Positions 36,101 to 49,886 of a stretch of 64,000 nucleotides of DNA are shown piece after piece. The stretch comes from Phalacrocorax aristotelis (Eukaryota > Chordata > Aves > Suliformes > Phalacrocoracidae). Each line of letters begins with the position of its first letter. Positions within the stretch are counted from its first letter, which is position 1. Location: positions 26,363,179 to 26,427,178 of the forward strand of contig NC_134277.1 in assembly GCF_949628215.1 (NCBI RefSeq). Reading direction: 5' to 3'. Made by a program: the position numbers and the translations under genes. The notes under the pieces are model-generated. The model searched no databases and had not been told where the DNA came from. It was given only the letters and a program-made list of their open reading frames with translations.

Positions 36101-39100
36101 TACCAAGAGTTCAGTAAAGACAATCTAGAGCTGAACCATGTAGTGCTCATAGCTACTGCAACAATTTTATACCTTTGAAAGAAAAAGCAATGACTCAAAT
36201 TTTAGGTTTTTTTAAATAGAATTCATCCTAGGTAAGCAATAAAATAGATCAGAAATGAGACACCAGGACAAATTAGGTTAGATTTTTATAAAACTAAAGG
36301 TGTGTGGTAAGGTGCTTGAAGGGGTGTGCATATGCTTATGTTTCTGGTTGTGTGTATATTTGTTGATATTCTAGAATACGCAGGATGTTGAGGGAAACAC
36401 TTGCAAACATAAAAACTACAAAGCAATGTTGGTAATTTTCCGTATTTAATATACAATACTTACTGCATTTGTATTCATTTTACATTTTTAGATGAAAGAA
36501 AAATATAGCTAGAAAGGTAAAGTAAACCTCAGGAAAGCAGTTTTAAATACAAAACTAATTTTTTGCCTTTTTACTTTCCAATAATTTGGGAACAACTAAA
36601 AAGAACTTGATACCATGAAAATTTTTATTATATTGATTTTCATACTGAACCCTCAGCACCCAACAATAAATACACAACTTTGCTTTTCTTGCACTGCCAG
36701 CAGCAAAACGTTCAGTTCCAAAGGACTGTAATTCTGATATAATACAATAATGATTACCTTCTGTGTGCCTTAATTTAATTTTGCTGTATTGACACATGAT
36801 TATTTTTGCAGTCAACCATCTTTACAAACTTGTAAAAGCTAAAGAGTATGTTATATGGTAAGGTGCATGCTTCAAAGAGTACGCTCCCATGAACTTCAAT
36901 GCAGTCAACGTAAAGTAGCCGCAGCTGAGGGGGTTCTTAAAGCAGAAAGCCCCGTAGGGTGACGTTTGGGACAGAGAGCAGGCATGCAGTTAGATCAAAG
37001 GGCTTGGTTTTCCCAGCCATTCTGTACAGCAGAAACCTACTTTTCCCCGATGCGTATATGGAAATGAGCAGCTGTGCAAGAAGAGGAGAGAGGCTGCAAG
37101 ATTTCATGTACAGCAATGGTGCAATACTTTTATATACCACAGTTTGCATGTTGTAGCCCCTTGGTGTCATATTGCTGACTAAAAGGTAAACCAGTACATT
37201 TGAGTAACAATTCAAGAAATCACTGTTACATTTTTCTGTACCTCTGTAGGTGACACTGTTTCACACGTAGGTGATTTTAATGCTGAATGCAAAGAATGTA
37301 AAGAACACTGAATAGTAATCATTAAGCACACAGAATAAAAAAATGATGCACCTTTAAAAGAAACAGTAACACACGCACCTTTTCATGTTTGTACCCTGAT
37401 TAAAAGAACATCGTGAATTTCAAGTATGAAGTGATACAGTGAAATCATGTCCTGTGAGTAGGTATCAATGGTAGTCTAGGTAGTACAGTTTGCACCATAG
37501 GTAACTTTCCACCTTGCAAAATAAAATCCTACTGCATATGTAGGTAAAGTGACTTGAAATGCTAAAACTTGACGTGTCAGCTGTTTCACTGATATAAGCT
37601 GATAAAATGCTGCAAAGTCAACAGGACTATGCTGATTTGCACCAGCTGAGTATATGCCGTAAGGTGAATGAAAAAAAAAAGTATTCGAAACTGCTTTGCA
37701 TGTTTTCCTTGAATTACCAAATCCTAGATACCTCCAGAGCAAATTATATTTTATTACAAAGAAGGGGGGAAAAGGAGAAAAAATAAGTCAAAAAGCTTCA
37801 GAAGCTGTTTTAACTTTCTGAATGTTTTTCATGTTCTTTTTGTAAAATCATGTGAGAAGTAAAGGTACCGAGACTGACTTTGATTTGCTAATGGCTGTTG
37901 GTCTGATGCAATACCAGTTAATAATGTTACTCTGGAAGCTGTCTTCACTGTTCATAGTATTCTGTAAACCTGAAAACATAAGTTTTAATAATGCCTTTTG
38001 AGACCATAACTTATCTTGCAGATTCTGAAACCAGTATCCCGTGAGGGTTACAAACAGGCTTTAGTTTACACATCTCTTCTGTTAACTTCAGTGGGATTTG
38101 TAACACGTACGATAGGCACACATGGAGCATCTGGAGCAGTAAGAACTGAATCTTATTTCTGATACTTTTCTGTACCAGCATCATGCTTTTCTCCACGTAT
38201 CCCAACGCCACTAAGAAGTGCACTTCTGAACTTTTGTATAAAAAAGTAACGAATAGAAATTTTCAGAGAAATAATGTTACTAGAGTTAAGATTTTTATCA
38301 CACATTACCACTTATATAATATTCTTGCTGATTTACTAAGCTTAAGTATCTTTATATAGACCTGAGCTGCCCGACACTGAAATTTGTAGACTTACGAGGT
38401 CAAATTCTTGGTTTAATTTAACTGTAGTCAGTGGAGTTACAACAAGAGTAAATGATGCTAAATGATTTAAAATACTTTGAAACCCCAATCCTATTTCATG
38501 CAATTGTCCATGCACAAAAAGTACCTACATTTGCCACCTTTATGCTTTTGTTTAGCCAACAATCTCACTTAAAGCCCAGATGGGCAACTTTATCACTGCA
38601 AAAAGCTTTCTTCAGTTACAAGATGCCACGCAAACTTGGCCCCTGGCTTAAGCATCTGGAATCAACAGATACCTGCTGGACCTGCTACAAACAAAACAAA
38701 GCCAAAGGCAGCCTATGTAATGTCTTCTAATTTTAATTTTTCAGACAACATTCCCCCCAGCCACTATGTGTAAAATTAGCTCTACAATAGCATTTCAAAG
38801 TAATCTCCTTATTCTTTTACATATTAAAACAAGGATACCCTAAAGCATAAAAAATACATCTGAACATACATACTACTCTAGTTGCAAAACTCAATGTACA
38901 GTATGAAGCTTATTTGTATTTTTTTTTGACTGATGTAGCTTTCTGCCTCTCTATGAAACTAGCTTCACTTCAACAACTGAAATGTATACTAAATGCAAAT
39001 AAACAATAAAGCAGCAAGACTCGACACAAATTTCGCAACTACCCTTTCACAGGACTAGTGTGTTTTCATAAGAAATACTATACTGAATTATAATAGCAAT

Positions 39101-40000
39101 AATTTAGGTTAATGTCAAATGACTTGCAGATAAATGTGCCCACATCTTCAATAAACACTGACCCCATTTACCGGTGTCTTGGTGCTGTTATTAACCATGT
39201 GTCCTCACAACTACAGTCAATTACCAAAGGAAAGCCTTTTTCTGCAAGTACTTTTTGTGAGCAACTGTACTCACAGGAGTAACCCCTCTCAGCTCTGTGG
39301 GACTGCTCAGGTGAGGTGCAGTACTCATGTGGTTGCATACTTGGGCCTTCAGACTGAAGCGTATCAAGCTAGTGAGGAAATACAAATACACACTGTTACA
39401 CAGAAAGTAGAAGACAGACGTACAGATGAAAGCACGCTGTGATGCTTTCGGGAGTTATAACCATCATTTCCAAAGTATATAGTTCAACTTCTAAGACACC
39501 ATTCTGAGGGTATAATTTTTCTTTAACTAGAGCATTCAAAGACATTATACATTTAAAGCTGTTCAAAGTAATGCAGCTAAATGTTACATTAAAAATAAAA
39601 CCCCTATGAGATTCAGTGGCAGATATAGACCACTTAAATGAATGGGAATGAAAGGGACCATAAATACATTAATCTGAATGCATGAAAAGAATTTACAAAG
39701 AAATTAAAGACTGAAAGGAGAGGATAAACAGGTGCCTGTGGGCTTGGTTTCAGTGCCAAAATCATGCAGCTTTGTGTAGAAAACAGATTCTATCAGAAAT
39801 GTAAATGGCATCTTTATATTTTAAATTATGTTTCTCGCTTTAACCGAAGTGACTGCCTTGCCTGTGAAAGCTGCCTAGCTAGCAGCCCTCCAGACTCTTT
39901 CAGGCCCTGTTTCAATTGGAACCAGCTCCCATTCCCTACCGAAAAGCACCGCCATAAAGTAAACTTCTTTTGCCCAGACTGCCATGACTCTAAGTGGGTT
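33131..40000. other. FAM133B-CDK6 intergenic region
   Basis: AT-rich sequence with no recognised gene. It includes a 20-base A-run at 33387-33406 and a 13-base A-run near 34705. The right boundary is arbitrary because the end of the CDK6 3' UTR cannot be set from sequence alone. Confidence 0.5.
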
Positions 40001-43000
40001 GTAGGGGGGGAGCTCAGTCTCCAGGCAAAGCTAGATTTTGAACACTGCAGAGAATGACAGGAGGTTATTTAACAGTGCTGAATGCAAGGAAGGTGTCACG
40101 GATATTGAATGCTCTTTGTTGGAATCTAAACAGAGACAAATGATTCACTTAATACTGACCACCAGAGAGTGATCAAAATTATTAGATGGTGCTGGCCTGC
40201 TCTGGTTTTAAGCTGGTAATCTAGAGTAATGCTTTTCTGTTTGACTTATTATGCACAATAGGAAGGAGAACGGTGGCGGTGTGGGTGAAATAAAACAAAT
40301 CAAACCAAAAGAAAGCTGAAAAACCGCTGGGTTGCTACACATCTAGGGAGAAAAAGGAATGGATGAGTCAGTCTTTGCAGTCCCTTCAGCCTCTAATCTC
40401 ATGACACTGCTGTCCTTCTATCATGTCATAATAGGTAACTTCAGTTCAAAATGTGCATGGCGTTCAACACTTTCAGACAAGCACATCCCCACTGAGCTTA
40501 TATAAGCCATCTGGTGCAGCCTCACATTCACAAACTTCTTGCCAGCATCCAATTTCCAATGTATTTTTTGTTGTAGTTGCAACCCATGGTTACAGCTACC
40601 TTTGTTACAAGGGACTCCAAGAGAAAGTCAGGCAAGAAATTGTGATAGATTTTGGATCTTGCCGGAAAAAGACTGAGAAGCACTTCTTATTCAGCCAGCA
40701 CTCTGCAGACCCAGGCTATATTTTGAATCCAGTTTGTTGTTGGTTTTTGTTTTTTTTTTCTATCACTGATGAAGGATAATTTTTTGAGATACATCATCAT
40801 CCACCTGGAATAAAACACTTGGTCATTTCCCACAGCATGCCCAGAATTAAGTCATCTTTTTTGTGCATAAGGGAGGTTTCTTAGGGGAGTTCTTACAATG
40901 CTGCTGTTTAAAATGCAAAAAAGTCAACTGTCATAGAAACAGTAAGCATACTGTCCCCACTAGATCCTGGGAAGACTCAGGAGAATATATTGGGGGTTAA
41001 GGTCCATCTGTCCCTAGTACTCGTGGAGGGCTCTCTACTCAAAACTGCCATAGCAAAAAGCAAAGGAATGAGCTTGACTGCCTACATGCACCCAAGTCAT
41101 CTTGAGAGTTGGGGACCTTCATATAAGGAAGAACTGTTTCATAGTTGCTCTCCTCACGCTGGAAAGAAACCTCTCCCTGGGAATAGTGATCTTGGGGAAG
41201 GGGAAGGGAAGCAGGCTAAGCAACAGGAGGCTGGCACTGCTGGTCTTGTTTGTGTCTGTTAAAAACTTCTGTAAAACAGAAGCATCATTGGCTGCTCTTG
41301 TAAACACGTACATCACAGACAGTTGTCCAGGGATCTTCTATACTTAGCTAATAATCTTCTGAATCAAAAATTCTTTTGGCTGATCAAACACATTATGTTC
41401 AATCTATTCTAGCTCATCTCTTTTCTTGAACCAAAGAGTGTAAAAGTAGCACACACTTTGCCATATTCCACTGTAGTATTTCCCAGTTCCTAATGAGAAG
41501 CAAGAAAAAACTATAATACAAATCATTGGCTGCCTGCAGACTGGGGGACTGCAGGATCACAAGGTAGTAATTTAGCTCGAAGCTTCTTAAGTGGCTGTGG
41601 AAGTATCAGCAGGGTTGGATACAAGTGATAGGTAATTAAGTGTCACTGCAGTGAGAGGAAGGAGGGTGTTGAAAGACTGTTGAGGAGTAGACTCCCCAGG
41701 GCTTCTTTCACAATGTCACAGTAGGATGATCTGGGATAAGGAAAGGATGGTGTGAGTGGCCGGGTGATCTATCACTGTATGTATTTAACAAATGCCAGAG
41801 AACTACTGTGTAGAATTAGAGGTTTCCCATCCCTGGAACTGTGAAATTGTCTTTGTGCCAAGCCTAGTTGCTCATGCTTAATGGAAGTACCAAAATTAGC
41901 CGCTCTGTGCCAACACTTACCCAGCCACCCACGCACATGGACAAAACACAACAAAATGCTACACAGGCCTTGTAGTCTCTATTTTTGGAGGTGGCATAAT
42001 GATAATTAATGGTAGCTCTCAGGTTGGCACAGCAGCTCAGAAAGCTCCATTTCTGCCATACAACTATGGAAAGCCTTTTCCATGGCAAATGGTTCTGCAG
42101 TATTACACTGGGTGTCAGACAGACTTGCCAGGCCCTCAGACTTGCTCCTGTAAGACGGTGAACCACCTGGACTAATCCAGCAAAACCACATGCAGATAAT
42201 CTTATCAAAGTCCAAGTGCTCAAAAGCATGCCATTTTGGATTGTCAAAGGATTTTCAATTTGTGGCAGGAGTCATCTTGCAATGCACAACTATATGGCAC
42301 ACTAATGGACACTGTTAGTGACCCTCCTGCATTACGGTTGTACATTCTCCATGTCTGCAGCTGAACTACAGGCAGTGTCTTGTGCAGCTTAACCCGCTCT
42401 CAAGCTGTTTCATAAGACTTTTTTTTAATATATCTATTTACACAGAAAACCCTCTGATTCTGCAAAATCTGATTTAAAAAGTAGAGCTGTTGCTATGCTG
42501 AAAAACTGCACTGGAACTCATGACTCGCGTTGGCATAATAAGTATCTGGAACTAAAATCCCATGCAAGAGTCTTGCTTTATCATCTTATGCTTATGAAAG
42601 TGAATGACAGGAGAAAAAACACGTGGAAAAAAATCTTCCCCCTACACTTACACATAACATTTCCACATATTCATATTCACTTGCCAGAATTGTCCAGAAC
42701 TCTCCTATTCTCTGCCCATTTTCCTATCTTTGCAGCACTTCACAACTTTCCCCTCTCATCTAGCTACTCAAAATTGATCCTAACAGTCAAGAACTGTTCT
42801 TTTTTTTAAAGGCTGAGGATTTGCATAACATGACATACATATGAAACATGGAATAAGAGGAAAGGCTGTATATTGTTGAACATAAATTACAAACTCTTTA
42901 GGAGTAATTGCACGAAGGAAGCTGGCCGTCTGTGAAAATTTATTTCCCATTCAGTGGCAGAGACAGCACTCTTTGGCTGAGTTTAACATAAGCGTGTCAA

Positions 43001-45520
43001 TGGGAGCACATATCCATGTAAACACTAGAAAGTAAGTTTTTTTTCTGGCATGTGGATTGGTTTAAGGTGCAGAAAACTAAATAGTGTGGATGTAAATTTA
43101 GCTCACTCAAAAATGGATGGCGAGCTTGAGAGATTTACAGCATAGCCATGTAGACGTCACCAAAGTAAATCACATTTTAAATGTTACTTGTTTTCCCTTC
43201 TCCTTTCAGTCAAATAGTATAGGTTGCTTTAGGGCAAGTGAATATTAAAGTGGTAGTTAGGATAAGGTCATAGTTGGATTCTTTTCTTCCATAAAACCCT
43301 ATCAACTTCGCAAGGTCAGTGAAAAATTATCAGTTTCAATGCATATTTAATACACATTGTTTATATTTACATTTTCACATTATAAATATGCTCCTTTTCC
43401 CTTATCCCAGCAATATTTTCCCAATAGTTCCTTAAAAATCTCCTTTTTAATCTTTACTAAGTGTCAGTTTGGTTTTTTTTCAAAAAGAAGGCAATATCTT
43501 TTGTCTGATCTTTTTTGAAAACAAAAAGATCTACTCTACCACAATCATTCAGTATCAAAATATCCATAGCAGAATCTCTTCTTACTTTCTCTAGCCATGC
43601 AAAACTCTCACTGACATTGGGCTGGATGAAGCCCCCCAATATATTCTAACAGAGATAAAACATTTAATCTGAAGGAAATAATGCCATATTGTTAGGGAGT
43701 TTTGGGTTATCTTAGGTGTTTTGCACAGTCTTTCAAGGAAAGCTGGAAATTTGAATATTGCAGAAGCTCTCAAAGGGCTTTATTTAAGTCAAAGCAAGTT
43801 TTCCAGTAACTTCACTCACAGCAACCTTGGGCTTTTCTTCCCAGAAACAAAAGGCTCATCTAAGCATGGTGCTGGCTAATTGCAGCTTCTGCCGAATACA
43901 TAAGGAACTGATGGTATCTACTTCGCCTTACAGAATCCTTTTTGAGAACAAGTTCCTATTTGATTCAGTTCTGTTTGGGTGCCTATCATTGTCTGAATTA
44001 AAAACATGCACATAATTTTCCAGAATATTTTTAATGGAAAAATATATCAGTTTCAAAATATTGAGTATTTCAGCTAAAAGAATGACTTTTAGCTGGTTTC
44101 TGCAAGAACCTGATGAGACATTTTTTATATTACCTGTTCACACTACTCCTAAGTGTTTTTTATGGTTATTATAGTGTGTATATATTGCATATCAGTATGT
44201 AATACTTGCTAAGCTTCAAACTAAAGGGATGAAATAACATTTGGCAAAAGTATATTTGTCAGTTCATATGTCCACATCTTTCTTCTTTTAATGGCCTAGT
44301 TCATTTAAATCAATGAGAAAGCTTCTTATTGTTTTACATAAATTACCGGGATTTGATGGTTACAGAGTCTGGTCCAGAAACTAGAATTATATTACAGCCA
44401 TTATCTAACAATTTGCAAAACAGAGAGATATAATAAAATAAATAGCTCACAAATAGAACTCATATTTGAGTTGTCCAGCCTGTGAGACTGTTAAAAATGT
44501 TGTTGTGTTTTTGCACACCTGAACTGTACTTGCACAAAAAAATGGATATGAAAATGGAGATTGGAAGGTTAAACATATAAAGTCCCATTTACTTTTCTAG
44601 AGATTGTTTCTGAATTTTTCCTTAATGGAAAGTAATCTGTATACTCCAATACTTAGTAATCAAAAAGAAGTAAAAGTGATAGCTTATTAACAGTCAGTTG
44701 CTGAAGATTTCAGTATATAACATGTTATTATTCTCTGTGAAAGTAAAAATATCTTTCTTAAATTTTCCCACACAACTGCAGTTTGGAAAATATTTTTCTA
44801 ATATACTAATTTCAGAAAATCATTTACACATTAAGAGAAGTGTGAAATCCTGTTAACAACAAAAAAGATCTTGATATTTAGAAGCAGTTTTGTAGCAATA
44901 AAATAAATATGTTAGGTTCCTAAGCTTGTGATCAGTTCAAGCTTCAAGCATAACAAAACAAAATCACTCTAATAGCCTAGTATCTTCTAATTCACATTGA
45001 ATATAAAAATCAATCTATTCCTGAAACTACTGTATACAAAAAATACTAGCAAAGTGGTTCTATAAAACAGAGTTCTTAGAATAAACTTCCTCATTATTCA
45101 GCTGTGTCTTATACATGGAACATAATTAATTTACATGGCCTTTTAAACCAAACTGTGTGGTTTATGATTCATATACATATTTGACAACTGATGTGTTTTC
45201 AGTTGTGAGTCAGATAAGTGCTCCAAGTTTGTTGGCTGAAAGGCCAAAACAGCATGATTTCTCTTTATTTTCCATGTTAAACTTGACCTAATACCTAACA
45301 GTAGAGAGAATTATATATATAATAAAACATGCTTCCCAAAGACAGTGAGTGAGCGAACCTGTGAAAAGTAGCATGGCACAGTATTTTCTTCTTCTTCAAC
45401 AAACAACCATCGAGTGTAAAAACCACATGAGAGTTATGATGCTGGACACCATTCCTCATGCCCAAGATACTCAAATGCTACAACTTACTGATTCCTTTCA
45501 TGTGAAAGGGTCTGTACACA

Positions 45521-45528
45521 TAGCACCA
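45521..45528 (-). promoter_or_regulatory. miR-29 8-mer seed match in CDK6 3' UTR
   Basis: The minus strand reads TGGTGCTA, the full 8-mer target of miR-29, about 4.4 kb after the CDK6 stop. miR-29 regulation of CDK6 is known in mammals. One 8-mer can occur by chance. Confidence 0.45.
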
Positions 45529-46747
45529 TATTTCAGTATTTTGCAAACATGACGTCCTTGGGTTTTGGTGTCTTTTAGGACAGAAACAACATAGAAAGGT
45601 ACTCTAACATTCACCATTGTGGACTAATAGGCTGAAAAAGAGCTGAAGTGTGTGCACAGCCTACAGAGAAATATGCACAAACCCTATTTCTAGAATTTTA
45701 CTTGGCACACCGAAGGCAACACAGGTGTATGCAAAACTAAGGGTAAGCAAGGAGGTGCACAAAGGGATTCTTTCTTAGTCATCGGTTCTGGGCTACGGGA
45801 CTAAAAGAAGCAACACTTGGTAATAAGGACGTAAGGGACATTGACACTGTGTACTTATTGAAAATTTGAAGAATCTTGTTGGAAATAGCACCTGTGAGCA
45901 TCACTGAAGCCTGTTTCCTTAAGGAAGCTGAAGGAGAAGAATTGGAGGGCTAGAGTGAGTGTGGAGGCAGGGTGAAGAGAGAAAAGGGCTGTTCCAGAGG
46001 TCTTGCTACAGTTCATCAATTAGCACTTCACTAGCTGGCTTTGGTGATGTTTTCCTCCTTGGCTATCGGGTATGTTTTTCCTGCAGAATTATGTAGTAGT
46101 GATAAAAAAAAGGTTGGTGGGAGACAGAAATTGCTCCTTCCATTATTTAGAACACCCTGTTCTCTGCTGAGAAGAGCACAGTGCCTGGTTGTGGGTGCTC
46201 TATGAGCTAAATACCTATATTTATTTTTAATATATTTTTTCTTATTCAGTGGTTTTTAGCTGCTGTTGAACTGCTCCTGTAGAAATGCACAGGCATGGTT
46301 ATTGCTAAGAAGAACTGCACACTGAAGTCTTCTTTAAAGGGTGTATGATGAGTTTTCATCAGTCTAGAACATGCGTGTCAAGGAGCACTTTCTTTTTCAT
46401 GTACACAATTCCTACATCCTACATGTATGCCAGTAATGAGTAAAGGTACTTAAATACTAGAGCTATACCAGTAAAATCAAAAGAGCAAGGGCATGGGCTC
46501 AAGCACAGTCCCACAGTTGTCTGTACTGTCAAATTATAAGCATGATTCCTGGCATGATTTTAGCCAGTGCCAGCACTTTGCCCAGCCAGAGAATGGGCTT
46601 TCTCAGTTTACTCATGTAAGTGAAGCCCCGTGGTTTGGCAGAGAAGACTGGGATAAGACTAAGCCTGTGGTGTGTCAAATGGAATTTCTTCCTAGAGATT
46701 TTGAAAAGGAGGTAATTTGAAAAGTTTTTGGTCCTTTGAATCTAGGC

Positions 46748-46790
46748 CCTTACTACCATTAGCAGGTAGTACTAATCGGTAGTAGTAAGG
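46748..46790. repeat. Imperfect palindrome / hairpin in CDK6 3' UTR
   Basis: The left arm 46748-46762 and right arm 46772-46790 are reverse complements except for a few extra bases in the right arm. The 9-base loop contains AGGTAGTA. It would fold as an RNA hairpin on either strand. Confidence 0.7.
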
Positions 46791-49700
46791 ACCCCATTAG
46801 ATAAATCTTTTCTCTAACCCTGCCAAGACAGAACTTAGATTTCTTTCCTCGTTCCTGCCATTCCCATGGAAGGATGTTCCAGAACATGAGCACTAATGCA
46901 GCCCTTCTCAAGCAGTTCTCCTGAATACCCTTATTTATAACCTGATCCTGTATTAGACAACATAGAGCACCATGTTGCAGAAGCTCTGCTTTTGAGTCCG
47001 TAAGCCAGCCCCTGCTTTTCTCCACTGCTCTCTGAGCTCTTTTTCTGATACTACTGATAGGGAAATACTGCTTCAGTAATTAACTTCCTTGTGATTTCCA
47101 TATTCTCATTAGTTTTTGGGCCAACACTAACCTTTGGCTTAAAGTGTTCTCTTCCCTCCTTAATGTTTTACCCTAATAACGCACCTACATTCAGCAATCA
47201 TATTCTCTTCTAGCCTTTGCTTCACTAAGCTTAATACAACAAGCTCTTCTAACACAGAACAGATGCACATCCCTATCTGAGAGTTTTGAACCTAATTTGA
47301 AAACAACCTCTCCTCCCCTACATTTTCACTCTGTATTAGTTGTCGGTGAGCTCTGGGAGAGTTCCCTGACAGCTGCTGGAAAGCCACACCAGCAGAATGC
47401 CTGATAACGTATGTATGATAACTTGGCGCCAGGTAAAATACGGAATGTTTGTAAAAGTGCTAAACTGTGTACAAAACTTTTCTATTTTTCACTGTCACAA
47501 GATTCTCTTGAATTATGCCTCCTGTTTGTTCTGATTAGTGTTTAAAAATGGTTAGCAAAAATGTCATTCTGGCGCATCCTTTTCTATGAATGTTAAAACC
47601 TATTCACACTCAGGTCCATTGATCGTGGAGGAATAGGGCTGAGATAACACCAGTGCAGTGGGTTCGCAGTTCCCCTTGGATGTAGGAACAGAGAGAATGA
47701 CAGAGGCAAGGCCAAGATTAGAGGGTTAGCTGCTGTGACCGCTCCTTGGTCTTCAGCTTGCTGCTCATAGAGCTTCCAAAATCCTTGTGTTATGCATTGG
47801 TAGTATCTCTGTGTGCAGATGCCTCGTGCATGCTCTTGCCAGGCCTAATTTGCAACTTGCCTGTTCATGCTGGTAGGTTTTGCACAGGCATCATTCTGGG
47901 CATGAAGAAAAGCACAGGCCACTGCATGCATGCATGCAAGTGGTCCTTTTAAAAATTGTGTTATTTAAAACAGACCATACACCGCATACTTATGTGTCCA
48001 ACAGTAACAAAAAGCTTTATCCAAGAGACAGATAAGATCCACTCGCTACCTTAGCAATGGGCCGTGTCCCAGACAGTGCAGATACCTGAAAGGGAGTTAA
48101 CAGTGAAGTTTGCCACAACAGCCAGTCGGTCACAGGCCTGAGAAACCTGCCAGGGAGACGGCTACAAGTTCCCATGCCAGAGCTGGAAAAATTATGTTGC
48201 TCAACTCACTGCTAAGGACCTGCTTCTGCCAAGCATGCTGTGAATGAGGATATAATGCTGGCTCACTAGCTAGACAAGACGAAATAGAGATGAGGAAGAG
48301 AGAAGCCTAAGGGACTATCACAGGAGTAAGCAAAGCTAGCTGCCTCACTTATCATCAGTTATACTGCAATAGTGTATATTTATGGTTTTATGATACGGGC
48401 TAACTCGTTGGATCAATATTTTCCCCCAAGTCATATCCATGAAATGCACTAAAGTCGTGCTAGGGAACAGCTCTTATGGATTTAAAATATTTCTTTTTTC
48501 CCAGTACAGTATTAAAAAAATAAAAGTTTCTTTTTAAAATACTGAAAATATATTTTAGTTAAGGTAAAAATACTAAATATAAAAATTTAATGTAATATTT
48601 AAAATAACTGTGCTGTAAAGGCATGTGAATTGCTTAGTTATTTTGACATTCAATAATGGCACATTAACCCTACTGGAAAAGCATGTGCCAGTATACCCAC
48701 ATGGTGGTTTAGGAGAGAAGCTCATGCATTTCTGCATAGAAAACAAGTCTGCTTAATAAATGACATCTGAGGGACTCTGAGACAGTAATGTTCATGCACT
48801 TGTGATGCATGGGGGTGTGTTGCAGGTAAGGCAGCGCGGTATACAGCATACAATTCAGCACAAATACATATCTGTGCTTATTACAGGTATAGGATTCTCT
48901 GCTTCTGAACTGGAAATATTTCTTCTAGTTTCCTTTTGGATGATATTCATAACAGGTTGAAGGTGAAAATCTGTATTGTTTTTCATTGGCTCTGCTCATG
49001 TCTTTGAGCTGCATATCAGAAAATTTGGAATGAGAGAAAGAAAATGTGCTTGCAGCTGTTTTCAGGGGGGAATGATGGGTTAGATGATGGGCTAGAACAT
49101 GCCTGGATTTCAACACAAACTAACCATTTGGAAAAAAGAGTCTTTAACAGCAGGACTCTAGAAGATTTTTAAAACACTTGTTTTTTGCAACATGCACACA
49201 AACGTAGCTAGATAATAACTTGTTTGTGTATGAAAAAAACTAAAAGTTGAGGCATTTATTCTGATGACCATCATCACAGTTATTTCGATAGAGCAATTAA
49301 ATGATAAAGTAATCCATCCAAGTTTTCAGGTGGGGAAGCACCTGCATATATGCTATGAATTAACAGCAGCTGGATGTATTAATGCGTGTATCAGTTAACT
49401 GCAGGTTGCAGAGAGCTGATGTTTCAATGCCATTCTTTAAATATCACTGTAAGAGATCACATAATAATAATAAAAAAGTACCAAATCATGCTTCAGCAGC
49501 TAGAGAGAGAGATTGCATCATGTTTTGGCAATGACTTGATCATCCTACTTCACACTGGCAGCATTCAATATTAAAAGGATAAAATGGCAGCAAAACCAGT
49601 CAGCAGCTTCTCTTCCTCTGGAATTTTCCCAGGTAGATAAACAAAACAAAAACAAAACAAACATAAAGCTGCAATGGGAGCAGGTCAAAGCCCTGGCCTT

Positions 49701-49886
49701 TTTGTTGCTCTTATGAAAGTAAACTAGATTGATTTCCTGGATAAGCACATCACAATCCCAAAAGAAAAGATAAGTGCATAGAACCTCCAAATAATGCTCT
49801 TTGCTAGAACAGCTATGTGGTTGGTATGGGACAGTGGCCTTGTCAGCTACATGTCTTGTTCATTTGTGGTTCATCTTCAGTCAGCA

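Larger units (their letters stand above)
40000..49886 (-). other. Probable long 3' UTR of CDK6
   Basis: Human CDK6 mRNA has a 3' UTR of roughly 10 kb. The sequence downstream (minus strand) of the CDK6 stop at 49887 has no other gene and carries microRNA seed matches of the kind known for CDK6. These are a miR-29 8-mer at 45521-45528, a miR-29 7-mer at 46966-46972 and a miR-34/449 7-mer at 42371-42377. The far end is a guess based on the human length. Confidence 0.5.

Noticed and set aside
39764-40057. 97-aa plus-strand ORF with Cys pairs (FCPDCHD) that looks faintly like a zinc finger
   Set aside because: Cys spacing does not form a known finger, there is no splice or start context, and it lies antisense in the presumed CDK6 3' UTR region.
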